Positions 1 to 7,079 of a stretch of 64,000 nt of DNA are shown here, piece after piece. The translations under genes were made by a program, and so were the position numbers. Source of the DNA: Streptomyces roseoverticillatus (lineage in GTDB: Bacteria; Actinomycetota; Actinomycetes; Streptomycetales; Streptomycetaceae); the NCBI RefSeq assembly GCF_000719265.1, contig NZ_JOFL01000011.1, positions 1 through 64,000 of the forward strand. The letters are read 5' to 3'. Below the pieces are notes generated by a model. That model saw only the letters and a program-made list of their open reading frames with translations. It was not told the origin of the DNA and ran no database searches. How positions within the stretch are numbered: the stretch's first letter is position 1; each line of letters starts with the position of its first letter.

Positions 1-1521
1 CGGCCCACGGCCCCCGGCCGCACCCCCCGCCCCGCCGGCCTTCTCGTCCCGCCCCGCCGGCCGCATGCCGCCGGCGCCGCCGCCGAAGCGCCCCGCGCCC
101 TTCACCGCCGGCCCCGCCGTCACGATCGATCCGCCGTGCGGCGTCCGCACCGTGTTCAGCGTGTACGCCAGCGGCGCCGCGAGCGCGCTCGCCACGGACA
201 GCGCCACGGCGACCCGCGCGAGCGGACCGCGCTTCGCGCCCAGCACCGCGCACCCCGCCGCGACCCCGCCCAGCAGCACCGCCCACTTCAGCCACGGCAG
301 CCACTGCGGAGTGCGGTCCAGCAGGACGTACGCCCAGCCGGCCGTCCCCGCCACCACCGCCGCCAGCACGGTGAACGCCCGCCGCTCCCACAGCAGTACG
401 GCCCCCATGCCGACGAGCGCGGCCACGTACGGCGCCAGCGCGATGTTGTAGTACTGGTGGAAGATCCCGGACATGAAGCTGAAGACCCCGAAGGTCATCA
501 GCATCGCCCCGCCCCACGCCAGGAAGGCCGCCCGCAGGATGTCCGTCCGGCCCGCCCCCCGGGTCAGGTACAGCGCGGCCACCAGCAGCGCGAACGCCGC
601 CGGCAGCAGCCAGGCGATCTGCCCGCCCATGTCGGAGCCGAACAGCCGCAGGATGCCGGTGTCGCCCCAGCGCCCGCCGCCACCGCCACCGGGTCCGTGG
701 CCGCCGCCCACGCTCCCGGTCTCGTTGCCGTTGATGCGGCCGAGTCCGTTGTAGCCGAAGGTGAGTTCGAGGAAGCTGTTGTGCTGCGAGCCGCCGATGT
801 ACGGGCGCGAGCCCGCGGGCCACAGCTCGACCACGGCGACCCACCAGCCGCCGGAGACGACGGTCACCAGCCCCGCGAGCAGCAGCTGCCCCGCCCGCCG
901 CAGCGGCCGGCCCGGCGCGCACACCGCGTACAGCACGGCGAGCGGCGGCAGGATCAGCCACGCCTGCAGCGTCTTGGTGAGGAACGCCAGGCCGAAACAG
1001 AGCCCCGCCAGGAGCAGCCACACCGTCCGGCCCGCCTCCAGCGCCCGCAGGACGCACGCCACGGCGCACACCATCAGCAGGCACAGCAGCGCATCGGGAT
1101 TGTCGAAGCGGAACATCAGCGCGGCGACGGGCGTCAGCGCGAACACCGCACCCGCGAGCAGCCCGGCCGCCTCGCCGGAGTACCGCCGCACCGTCGCGTA
1201 CAGCACCCCCACCGCGGCCACGCCCATCAGCGCCTCGGGCACGAGGATCGCCCACGAGCTGAGCCCGAAGACCCGTACGGACAGGCCCATCGGCCAGAGC
1301 GACGCGGGCGGCTTGTCCACGGTGATCGCCCCGGCGGCGTCGGACGCGCCGAAGAAGAACGCCTTCCAGCTCGCGCTGCCCGCCTGCGCGGCGGCGGCGT
1401 AGAACTGGTTCGCGTAGCCGGACGCGCCCAGGTCCCAGAGGTAGAGCGCGGCGGTGACGGCGAGCAGCGCGACGGCCTTCCAGGAGGGGCGCCGCCATCG
1501 CGTCGGGAGTGTCTTGGTCAT
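1..1521 (-). CDS. GT39 family membrane glycosyltransferase (YkcB/ArnT-like), 3' end outside window
   Basis: Reads leftward from an ATG at 1521 and is still open at base 1, so the C-terminus is missing. It starts MTKTLPTRWRRPSW and is a polytopic membrane protein. Near the N-terminus are ASGYANQFYAAAAQ and TVDKPPASLW, hallmarks of YkcB-type proteins (GT39/PMT fold) that move a sugar from a polyprenyl-phosphate carrier to the cell envelope. The stretch visible near the edge is Gly/Ala-rich (a GGGG linker after TGSVGGGHG), a common feature of actinobacterial members. The ATG overlaps the upstream stop by four bases (ATGA), so it is translationally coupled to the GT2/GtrA gene that would supply its lipid-linked sugar. 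Acceptor unknown. Confidence 0.85.
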   Translation of the reverse strand, partial: MTKTLPTRWRRPSWKAVALLAVTAALYLWDLGASGYANQFYAAAAQAGSASWKAFFFGASDAAGAITVDKPPASLWPMGLSVRVFGLSSWAILVPEALMGVAAVGVLYATVRRYSGEAAGLLAGAVFALTPVAALMFRFDNPDALLCLLMVCAVACVLRALEAGRTVWLLLAGLCFGLAFLTKTLQAWLILPPLAVLYAVCAPGRPLRRAGQLLLAGLVTVVSGGWWVAVVELWPAGSRPYIGGSQHNSFLELTFGYNGLGRINGNETGSVGGGHGPGGGGGGRWGDTGILRLFGSDMGGQIAWLLPAAFALLVAALYLTRGAGRTDILRAAFLAWGGAMLMTFGVFSFMSGIFHQYYNIALAPYVAALVGMGAVLLWERRAFTVLAAVVAGTAGWAYVLLDRTPQWLPWLKWAVLLGGVAAGCAVLGAKRGPLARVAVALSVASALAAPLAYTLNTVRTPHGGSIVTAGPAVKGAGRFGGGAGGMRPAGRDEKAGGAGGAAGGRGP

Positions 1522-2852
1522 CGAGCCTTCCTCGGTGTACGGGACCCGCACGGCGCGGCCCCTGCGTGATCGTCGGGGCGGGCCGCGTCCGGCGCCGCCG
1601 GTGCCCGCCCCGGTTCCGGGGCTCCCGGGCGCGCCGGGAAGACCCACGCCCGCAGCAGCAGGAACCGCAGCACCGTCGCCGCCAGGTTGGCCGTGACGAG
1701 CACGGAGAGTTCCGCGCCGTGCGAGGGGGAGCCGCCCGCCGCGTGCAGCGCGGCGAGCGAACCGCTGGTCAGGGCGAGGCCGATGGCGAAGACCACGAGG
1801 CCCTGCGCCTGCTGCCGGACCGCCCGGTCCCGGCCGCGCACCCCGAAGGTCAGGCGCCGGTTGGCCGCGGTGTTGGCGAGGGCCGACAGCAGCAGTGCCG
1901 CCGCGTTCGCCGCCTGCGGGCCCGAGACCGTCCGCAGCAGCGAGTACAGCCCGAGGTAGAGGCCCGTGCTGAGCAGGCCCACGACGCAGAAGCCCAGAAC
2001 CTGCCGGGCCAGCCCCCGCGGCACCCCCGCCACGGCCCGGTCGCGCGGGTCGTCGCCGAAGGGGCGGCGCAGCCGGTCCAGCGGCAGCGCGCCCGTGGCG
2101 AGCGCCCGCCCCACGCGCCACACGCCGCGCAGGTCCTCGGTCGCCGTGCGGACGATGTGCACGGAGCTGTCCGGGTCGTCGACCCAGTCCACCGGCACCT
2201 CGTGGATCCGCAGCCCCGCCCGCTCGGCCAGCACCAGCAGCTCGGTGTCGAAGAACCACCCCGAGTCCTCGACCAGCGGCAGCAGCCGCTCGGCGACGTC
2301 CTTGCGCACCGCCTTGAACCCGCACTGCGCGTCCGAGAACCGCGCCGCGAGCCCCGTCCGCAGCACGACGTTGTACGCGCGCGAGATGAACTCCCGCTTC
2401 GGCCCGCGCACGACGCGCGAACCGCCCGCGAGCCGCGTCCCTATGGCCAGGTCGGAGTGGCCGGAGACGAGCGGGGCGACCAGCGGCAGCAGGGCGTTGA
2501 GGTCGGTGGACAGGTCGACGTCCATGTAGGCGAGCACGGGCGCCCCGGACATCGACCAGACGGTGCGCAGCGCCCGCCCGCGCCCCTTCTCCTCCAGCCG
2601 GACGGCGGTCACCTCGTCGAGGGAGTCGTCCAGCAGGGCGGAGACCTCGGGGGTGCGGTCGGTGCTCGCGTTGTCCGCGATCGTGATCCGGAACCCGTAC
2701 GGGAAGGTGTCCGTGAGGTGCGCGTGCAGCCGCCGCACGCACGCCTCCAGGTCGTCCTCCTCGTTGTGTACGGGGATCACGACGTCGAGCACGGTCCCCT
2801 GCGGGGGGAGGGGCGTGCGTGCGGGAAGTGGCTGACGGGTGGCCTCAGTCAT
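1518..2852 (-). CDS. GT2 glycosyltransferase with C-terminal GtrA membrane domain (YkcC-like)
   Basis: A 444-aa protein with an N-terminal GT-A domain of the dolichyl-phosphate-sugar synthase type (about residues 18-260). It shows the nucleotide-binding start VIPVHNEEDD and the acidic metal motif MDVDLSTD. A C-terminal GtrA-like four-helix membrane domain lies at about 295-420. The family transfers a sugar from a nucleotide donor to polyprenyl phosphate and helps flip it. I chose the ATG at 2852 because GGAAGGG precedes it; the frame stays open upstream but without family similarity. Its TGA overlaps the ATG of the GT39 gene. It lies downstream of a two-component system on the same strand, though a hairpin separates the two. 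Confidence 0.88.
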   Translation of the reverse strand: MTEATRQPLPARTPLPPQGTVLDVVIPVHNEEDDLEACVRRLHAHLTDTFPYGFRITIADNASTDRTPEVSALLDDSLDEVTAVRLEEKGRGRALRTVWSMSGAPVLAYMDVDLSTDLNALLPLVAPLVSGHSDLAIGTRLAGGSRVVRGPKREFISRAYNVVLRTGLAARFSDAQCGFKAVRKDVAERLLPLVEDSGWFFDTELLVLAERAGLRIHEVPVDWVDDPDSSVHIVRTATEDLRGVWRVGRALATGALPLDRLRRPFGDDPRDRAVAGVPRGLARQVLGFCVVGLLSTGLYLGLYSLLRTVSGPQAANAAALLLSALANTAANRRLTFGVRGRDRAVRQQAQGLVVFAIGLALTSGSLAALHAAGGSPSHGAELSVLVTANLAATVLRFLLLRAWVFPARPGAPEPGRAPAAPDAARPDDHAGAAPCGSRTPRKAR

Positions 2853-2960
2853 GGTGACGACCCTTCCGGGGTCGCCTGTCGCCCGCGTGTGGACCGCCTG
2901 TGGGCACCCTGTGAATGCCGGCACGAAGCCGCCGGTCCCGCCAGTCCCGGCGACGCCGGC

Positions 2961-3008
2961 CACCCGGCCACCCGACCACCCGGCCACCCGGCCACCCGGC
3001 CACCCGAC
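2961..3008. repeat. 8-bp tandem repeat, six units
   Basis: Six head-to-tail copies of CACCCGGC or CACCCGAC lie in the spacer between the histidine kinase stop and the GT2 start. They fall in no credible reading frame. An 8-bp unit is prone to slippage, so copy number may vary between strains. Confidence 0.85.
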
Positions 3009-3026
3009 CCCAACGCCTTTGAGGGT

Positions 3027-3044
3027 CCGGGGGCTTGCCCCCGG
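3027..3044 (-). terminator. hairpin directly after the histidine kinase stop
   Basis: CCGGGGGC TT GCCCCCGG is a perfect 8-bp inverted repeat beginning at the base after the kinase TAA. No U-tract follows, as is usual for Streptomyces terminators. If it works, the GT2/GT39 pair needs its own promoter or read-through. Confidence 0.6.
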
Positions 3045-4631
3045 TTACGGGAAGGGCCGGGCCAGGGGAATCTCCTCCGCCGCGACGGCGTTCAGCCCCG
3101 GCGGCGCAACCCGGCGGTGCCGAACCGGCAGCCTGACCGTGAAAACGGTCCGCCCGGCCGCACTCTCGACGCCCACCACACCCCCGTGCGCCGCCACAAC
3201 CGCCCGCACGATCGCGAGCCCCAGCCCGGAACCCCCCGCCGCCCGGGACCGGGAAGCGTCCCCCCGCGCGAACCGCTCGAACACATGCGGCAGCAACTCC
3301 GCGGGAATCCCCGGCCCGTCGTCCTCGACCGACACGGCCGCCCACCCCTCGCGGGAGGCACCCCGTACGCGGGCGGTCACCGTCGTCCCCGCCGGCGTGT
3401 GCGTCCGCGCGTTGGCCAGCAGGTTGACGAGCACCTGGTGCAGCCGGGCGGCGTCACCCCGTACGGCCACCGGCTCGGCCGGCAGGTCCATGCGCCACGC
3501 GTGACCCGGCCCGGCCGCCCGCGCGTCGCTCACGGCGTCGACCACGAGCGGAGAGAGGTCGAGGTCCGCGAACGCCTGCGGGCGGCCGGTGTCCAGCCGG
3601 GCGAGCAGCAGCAGGTCCTCCACCAGCCCGGTCATGCGCCGCGCCTCGGACTCGATGCGGCCGAGCGCGTGCCGGGTCCGGGGCCCGACCGGCTCGCCAC
3701 CGCCGTCGGCGCCGCCGCTCCCGCCCGCCCCGGTGCGCCGCGTGAGCTCGGCGTACCCCCGGATGGAGGCCAGCGGCGTCCGCAGCTCGTGGCTGGCGTC
3801 GGCGACGAACTGCCGCACCCGCGTCTCACTCTCCTGACGCACCGTCAGAGCCGAACTCACATGGCCCAGCATGCGGTTGAGCGCCGCACCGACCTGGCCC
3901 ACCTCGGTCCGCGGATCGGCCTCCGCCTCGGGAACGCGCTCGTGCAGCGCCACCTCGCCCTCGTGCAGGGGCAGTTCGGAGACCCGGGTCGCGGTCGCCG
4001 CCACCCGCCGCAGCGGCCCCAGGGCGATCCGTACGGTCGCGGCGGCGGCGATCCCGGCCGCCACGAGGCCGGCGGCGGTCACGCACACCTCGACCACGAT
4101 CAGCGTGTCGAGGGTCTCCTGGACGCTCGCGGTGGGGATGCCGACCAGGTACGTCGCGCCGTCGGGCGCGGTGACGGACCGGGCGCGGTAGTCCCCCCGC
4201 CCGGGCAGGCCGACGTCGTGCGGCCGCCCGTCCCGGGGCAGCCGCGCGAGGGCGTCGCTCTGGGCGGCGGTCAGCGGCTCGCGCAGGGGCTCGCCGTCGC
4301 CCCGCCAGATGCGCGGGGACGTGCTGACGGCGGAGTCGGTGACCCGCCCGTCGGCCCCGGTCAGCGCGCCGACGGTGCCGATGGGCTGGCCCCCGCCCTG
4401 CACGAAGCTCAGCGGGCCGCCGCGCCGCAGGTCCGGCGGGCGGGGGGCCGCGGCACGCCGCACCACTTCCGCGAGTTGGCCGTCGAGCTGCCCGTACAGG
4501 TAGCTGCGCAGCACGATGGCCGTGACCGTGCCGATCACCGCACAGACGACGGCGACCAGCACGACGGTGGACAGCACGAGCCGCGTGCGCAGCGGCCGCG
4601 GCCGGGCGGACAGTGCCGGGCCCGGACTCAC
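3045..4631 (-). CDS. two-component sensor histidine kinase
   Basis: A 528-aa OmpR-partner kinase. TM1 is at about residues 17-41, followed by an extracytoplasmic sensor region, TM2 at about 177-200, a HAMP linker, and HisKA with SHELRTPL (phospho-acceptor His281). HATPase_c has an N box (NLLANA), DDGPGIP and GSGLGLAIV, so it should be catalytically competent. I chose the GTG at 4631 because it overlaps the response regulator TGA (GTGA). The frame continues far upstream through the regulator and tRNA genes, but that part is artefactual. The layout resembles mycobacterial TrcS/PrrB-type kinases. Its position next to envelope glycosyltransferases suggests envelope sensing; the ligand is unknown. 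Confidence 0.9.
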   Translation of the reverse strand: MSPGPALSARPRPLRTRLVLSTVVLVAVVCAVIGTVTAIVLRSYLYGQLDGQLAEVVRRAAAPRPPDLRRGGPLSFVQGGGQPIGTVGALTGADGRVTDSAVSTSPRIWRGDGEPLREPLTAAQSDALARLPRDGRPHDVGLPGRGDYRARSVTAPDGATYLVGIPTASVQETLDTLIVVEVCVTAAGLVAAGIAAAATVRIALGPLRRVAATATRVSELPLHEGEVALHERVPEAEADPRTEVGQVGAALNRMLGHVSSALTVRQESETRVRQFVADASHELRTPLASIRGYAELTRRTGAGGSGGADGGGEPVGPRTRHALGRIESEARRMTGLVEDLLLLARLDTGRPQAFADLDLSPLVVDAVSDARAAGPGHAWRMDLPAEPVAVRGDAARLHQVLVNLLANARTHTPAGTTVTARVRGASREGWAAVSVEDDGPGIPAELLPHVFERFARGDASRSRAAGGSGLGLAIVRAVVAAHGGVVGVESAAGRTVFTVRLPVRHRRVAPPGLNAVAAEEIPLARPFP

Positions 4632-5386
4632 GCCGGCGCGGCCGGCTTGATGAGGTAGCCGACGCCCCGCCGCGTGTGGATCATCGGCTCCCGCCCGGCG
4701 TCGATCTTCCGTCGCAGGTAGGAGATGTAGAGCTCGACGACATTGGCCTGGCCGCCGAAGTCGTACGACCAGACCCGGTCGAGGATCTGCGGCTTGCTGA
4801 GCACCCGGCGCGGGTTGCGCATGAGGAAGCGCAGCAGCTCGAACTCGGTTGCGGTGAGGTGGATGCCGGTGCCGCCGCGCGAGACCTCGTGGCTGTCCTC
4901 GTCCAGGACGAGGTCGCCCACGGTGAGGACGGAGCCGGCGCGCGGCGCGACGGCGCGGGCCCGGCGCAGCAGCCCGCGCAGCCGGGCGACGACCTCCTCC
5001 AGGCTGAACGGCTTGGTCACGTAGTCGTCGCCGCCGGCGGTGAGCCCGGCGATGCGGTCCTCGACGGAGTCCTTGGCGGTGAGGAAGAGCACCGGGACGT
5101 CGGAGCGTTCGCGGCGCAGCCGGCCCAGCACGGTCAGCCCGTCCAGATCGGGCAGCATCACGTCCAGGACGACGGCGTCCGGCCCGAAGTCCCGCGCGAC
5201 CCGTACGGCCTCGGCGCCGTCCGCCGCGGACCGCACGTCCCAGCCCTCGTAGCGCAGGGCCAGACAGAGCAGCTCGGCGAGCGACGCCTCGTCGTCCACG
5301 ACGAGGACGCGTACCGGGCCGCCGTCCTCGCGCAGGAGGGGAGCGGGGGCGGCGGGGGCTGGCGGGAGGAAGGGGTCGGCCGTCAT
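4628..5386 (-). CDS. OmpR-family response regulator
   Basis: A 252-aa protein. The N-terminal receiver (about 24-140) has the acidic pair DDE, the phospho-acceptor Asp75 (AVVLDVMLPD), LTAKD and the conserved Lys of TKPF. The C-terminal winged helix (about 155-245) contains TATEFELLRFL and RRGVGYLI, the DNA-binding signature of the OmpR/PhoB class. An ATG at 5386 gives a normal start; an upstream in-frame GTG at 5491 would add an unlikely 35 residues. It overlaps the kinase by four bases. An inverted repeat about 50 bp upstream is a candidate autoregulatory site. Confidence 0.92.
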   Translation of the reverse strand: MTADPFLPPAPAAPAPLLREDGGPVRVLVVDDEASLAELLCLALRYEGWDVRSAADGAEAVRVARDFGPDAVVLDVMLPDLDGLTVLGRLRRERSDVPVLFLTAKDSVEDRIAGLTAGGDDYVTKPFSLEEVVARLRGLLRRARAVAPRAGSVLTVGDLVLDEDSHEVSRGGTGIHLTATEFELLRFLMRNPRRVLSKPQILDRVWSYDFGGQANVVELYISYLRRKIDAGREPMIHTRRGVGYLIKPAAPA

Positions 5387-5435
5387 GGGGACGAGGGTGC
5401 GAGGGGCGCGTGAGAGGGAGCTTTCGGCTCTCTGT

Positions 5436-5451
5436 GATTCTCCTGAGAATC
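5436..5451. promoter_or_regulatory. inverted repeat upstream of the response regulator
   Basis: GATTCTC CT GAGAATC has perfect 7-bp arms, 50 bp before the regulator ATG and in locally A/T-richer DNA. Candidate operator for this two-component system; no experimental support. Confidence 0.4.
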
Positions 5452-5534
5452 GCGCGCCGAAGGCCCGTGCGTCCGGAGTCCGGAGACTCACGCGCCCGTC
5501 CGGGAGTGACGACCCCCGAAGCCCTGCGGATACG

Positions 5535-5569
5535 CCGAAGGCCCGGTACCTGAGGTACCGGGCCTTCGG
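5535..5569 (-). terminator. strong hairpin after tRNA-fMet
   Basis: A perfect 16-bp stem (5535-5550 pairing with 5554-5569) with a TGA loop, 6 nt downstream of the tRNA-fMet 3' end on the minus strand. It ends the tRNA-Arg/tRNA-fMet transcript and would also block minus-strand read-through into the two-component operon. Confidence 0.85.
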
Positions 5570-5575
5570 TCTTAG

Positions 5576-5649
5576 TAGCGGGGACAGGATTTGAACCTGC
5601 GACCTCTGGGTTATGAGCCCAGCGAGCTACCGAGCTGCTCCACCCCGCG
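5576..5649 (-). tRNA. tRNA-fMet (CAU), initiator
   Basis: Folds as a cloverleaf: acceptor CGCGGGG, D-arm with AGCTCGGTAGCT, anticodon stem CTGGG/CCCAG around CAT, T-arm with GGTTCAAATCC. The unpaired 1-72 position (C1 against U72) and the three G-C pairs in the anticodon stem mark the initiator tRNA. CCA is not encoded. Confidence 0.95.
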
Positions 5650-5654
5650 ACGGT

Positions 5655-5674
5655 CGGAAGTCCGAGGACTTCCG
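5655..5674 (-). other. hairpin between tRNA-Arg and tRNA-fMet
   Basis: CGGAAGTCC GA GGACTTCCG sits in the 29-nt spacer between the two tRNAs. It could be a processing signal or a weak terminator in the shared precursor. Confidence 0.4.
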
Positions 5675-5678
5675 GCTG

Positions 5679-5751
5679 TGCGCTCGGCAGGATTCGAACC
5701 TGCAACCTCTTGATCCGTAGTCAAGTGCTCTATCCGTTAAGCTACGAGCGC
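5679..5751 (-). tRNA. tRNA-Arg (ACG)
   Basis: 73-nt cloverleaf: acceptor GCGCTCG/CGAGCGC, anticodon stem CTTGA/TCAAG with loop CTACGGA (anticodon ACG, read as ICG), T-loop GTTCGAATC. Discriminator base is A and CCA is not encoded. Probably co-transcribed with tRNA-fMet. Confidence 0.95.
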
Positions 5752-5794
5752 TCGGCTTCCCGGCGTTTTCTTGCCGGTCGGCGTTGCGTGGACA

Positions 5795-5823
5795 ACATTA
5801 CATGAACTCCGCCGCGACGCGAA
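5795..5823 (-). promoter_or_regulatory. probable promoter of the tRNA-Arg/tRNA-fMet unit
   Basis: Minus strand: TTCGCG, 17-bp spacer, TAATGT, placing the start about 38 nt before tRNA-Arg. The -10 fits the TANNNT consensus; the -35 is weak. A TTGTCCACG sequence overlaps just downstream (5787-5795). Confidence 0.5.
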
Positions 5824-5946
5824 ATCCATTCCCCGCACCCGCTCCCACCTGCGAAAACGCCTTCTGGAGCGGCTCCGGCGACCCCTGCTGACAAGATCGC
5901 CCGCACCCTCGCGGCGCCCTCGCCCGACCACCGCCCCACAACGCGG

Positions 5947-5979
5947 AAGCCCCGGCCGTCTCAAGGACGACCGGGGCTT
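5947..5979 (-). terminator. terminator after tRNA-Ser(GCU)
   Basis: AAGCCCCGG pairs with CCGGGGCTT, with an inner CGTC/GACG extension around a TCAAG loop. It begins 11 nt after the tRNA-Ser 3' end, so this tRNA is a separate transcription unit from tRNA-Arg/fMet. Confidence 0.85.
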
Positions 5980-5989
5980 GCCGGTAGTG

Positions 5990-6080
5990 CGGAGGCGGAG
6001 GGATTTGAACCCTCGATGGGATTTAAGTCCCAAACCGCATTAGCAGTGCGGCGCCATAGACCGGACTAGGCGACGCCTCC
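5990..6080 (-). tRNA. tRNA-Ser (GCU)
   Basis: 91-nt class II cloverleaf: acceptor GGAGGCG/CGCCTCC, anticodon loop CTGCTAA (GCT), long variable arm with GGGACTTAAATCCC, T-loop GTTCAAATC, discriminator G. CCA is not encoded. Confidence 0.95.
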
Positions 6081-6156
6081 AGCCCACCCGTGCATGCACG
6101 AGTGGTGCGATGCAGATGATGACACAGTCTCCTGGCCGCTCACCAATCGCACCCCT

Positions 6157-6186
6157 ACGGTACCGGGCTTTCACCGGGCGGGGCAA
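6157..6186 (-). promoter_or_regulatory. probable promoter of tRNA-Ser(GCU)
   Basis: Minus strand: TTGCCC, 18-bp spacer, TACCGT. It faces the tRNA about 70 nt away and diverges from the SSI gene. Confidence 0.55.
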
Positions 6187-6202
6187 AGACGTTTTCCGGA
6201 GC

Positions 6203-6214
6203 GCAACGCGTTGC
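6203..6214. promoter_or_regulatory. 12-bp palindrome upstream of the SSI gene
   Basis: GCAACGCGTTGC is a perfect palindrome between the tRNA-Ser promoter and the SSI start. Possible operator; its ligand is not evident. Confidence 0.3.
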
Positions 6215-6296
6215 CGCCCGGCGCGTTAGAAGGGTGAAGGGATCGGCCGGGCCCTGCGCGCCCCCGGTCCGCCTCGCCTGCCCCCGGGAGTCCCGC

Positions 6297-6779
6297 ATGC
6301 TGCTCCGCCGAATCGCCCTCGCCGCCGCCGCTCTGGTCCCGGCGGCCCTGCTCGCCGTCCCCTCCGCCTCGGCCGCCCCGGCGGCCGGGCTCCCCATGCC
6401 CCCGGCGAACCCCGAGGGCTTCGACCACCTCACCGTGACCATCAGCGACAACGGCAGATTCGACGGCCGCGAGGCCACCTCTTCCACCTACTACCTCTAC
6501 TGCCATCCGGACGGCGGCACCCACCCGCGCGCCCGGGAGGCCTGCCGCCAGGTCGACGGCCAGACCACCTGGGGCAAGGACCCGTTCGCGCCCGTGCCCG
6601 ACGGCACCGTCTGCACGATGATCTACGGCGGGCCGCAGCGCGCCCGGGTCACCGGCCACTGGGCGGGCCGCCCCGTGCGGGCGGAGTTCAAGCGGACGAA
6701 CGGCTGTGAGATCGAGCGCTGGGAGAAGTTCTCCCGCCTGCTCGGCACCCCGGAGAAAGGCTGGCCGGGGATCCGCTGA
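6297..6779 (+). CDS. secreted subtilisin inhibitor-like protein (SSI family, I16)
   Basis: 160 aa. ATG at 6297, six bases after GGGAG. A Sec signal peptide (MLLRRIALAAAALVPAALLA, cleavage near SASA-AP) precedes a typical SSI domain. The four cysteines expected for two disulphides are present (YLYC, REAC, VCTM, NGCE). The reactive loop reads C-T-M-I, so P1 is Met, as in S. albogriseolus SSI (C-P-M-V), predicting inhibition of subtilisin-like proteases. HWAGRPVRAEF and NGCEIERWE match the conserved core. It is monocistronic, between divergent tRNA genes and a large signalling protein. In streptomycetes such inhibitors are secreted during differentiation. Confidence 0.93.
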   Translation: MLLRRIALAAAALVPAALLAVPSASAAPAAGLPMPPANPEGFDHLTVTISDNGRFDGREATSSTYYLYCHPDGGTHPRAREACRQVDGQTTWGKDPFAPVPDGTVCTMIYGGPQRARVTGHWAGRPVRAEFKRTNGCEIERWEKFSRLLGTPEKGWPGIR

Positions 6780-7079
6780 CGACCGCCCGGTGACCCGTCG
6801 GCGAAGCGGCCGGGAGGGCGGTCGACACGGCCGCGGACACGCCCGCCGGCACCTTGCCTGCCGACCGCAATGTCAACCACAAGGTCTGACACATAAGACA
6901 TGTCGGGCCTGCGGCAGACGCCCCACGGCGCCCGTCCGGTGCGCCTCGCCGCACGCCTCGTCCGCCGCCGCGCCCGCCCCGGCAGCCCGTAGACTGCGCT
7001 CCAGTGACACGCCACGGCGCGGCCGACAGCCCGCCCGGCGCGGTCTGCAAGGTGCGGTAACCAGGGAGGAAGCGTCGTC
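6780..7079 (+). other. intergenic region before the PAS protein
   Basis: No convincing gene. An inverted repeat TGTCA-N11-TGACA lies at 6872-6892. TAGACT near 6991 could be a -10 for the downstream gene. The RBS AGGGAGGA is at 7063-7070. No terminator was identified after the SSI gene. Confidence 0.4.

Noticed and set aside
3045..5705. 886-codon frame joining the histidine kinase to sequence upstream of it
   Set aside because: The upstream part runs through the response regulator in another frame and into a tRNA gene; the true start is the GTG coupled to the regulator stop.
5787..5795. TTGTCCACG DnaA-box-like sequence near tRNA-Arg
   Set aside because: Single, imperfect and within a likely tRNA leader; without neighbours it is probably chance.
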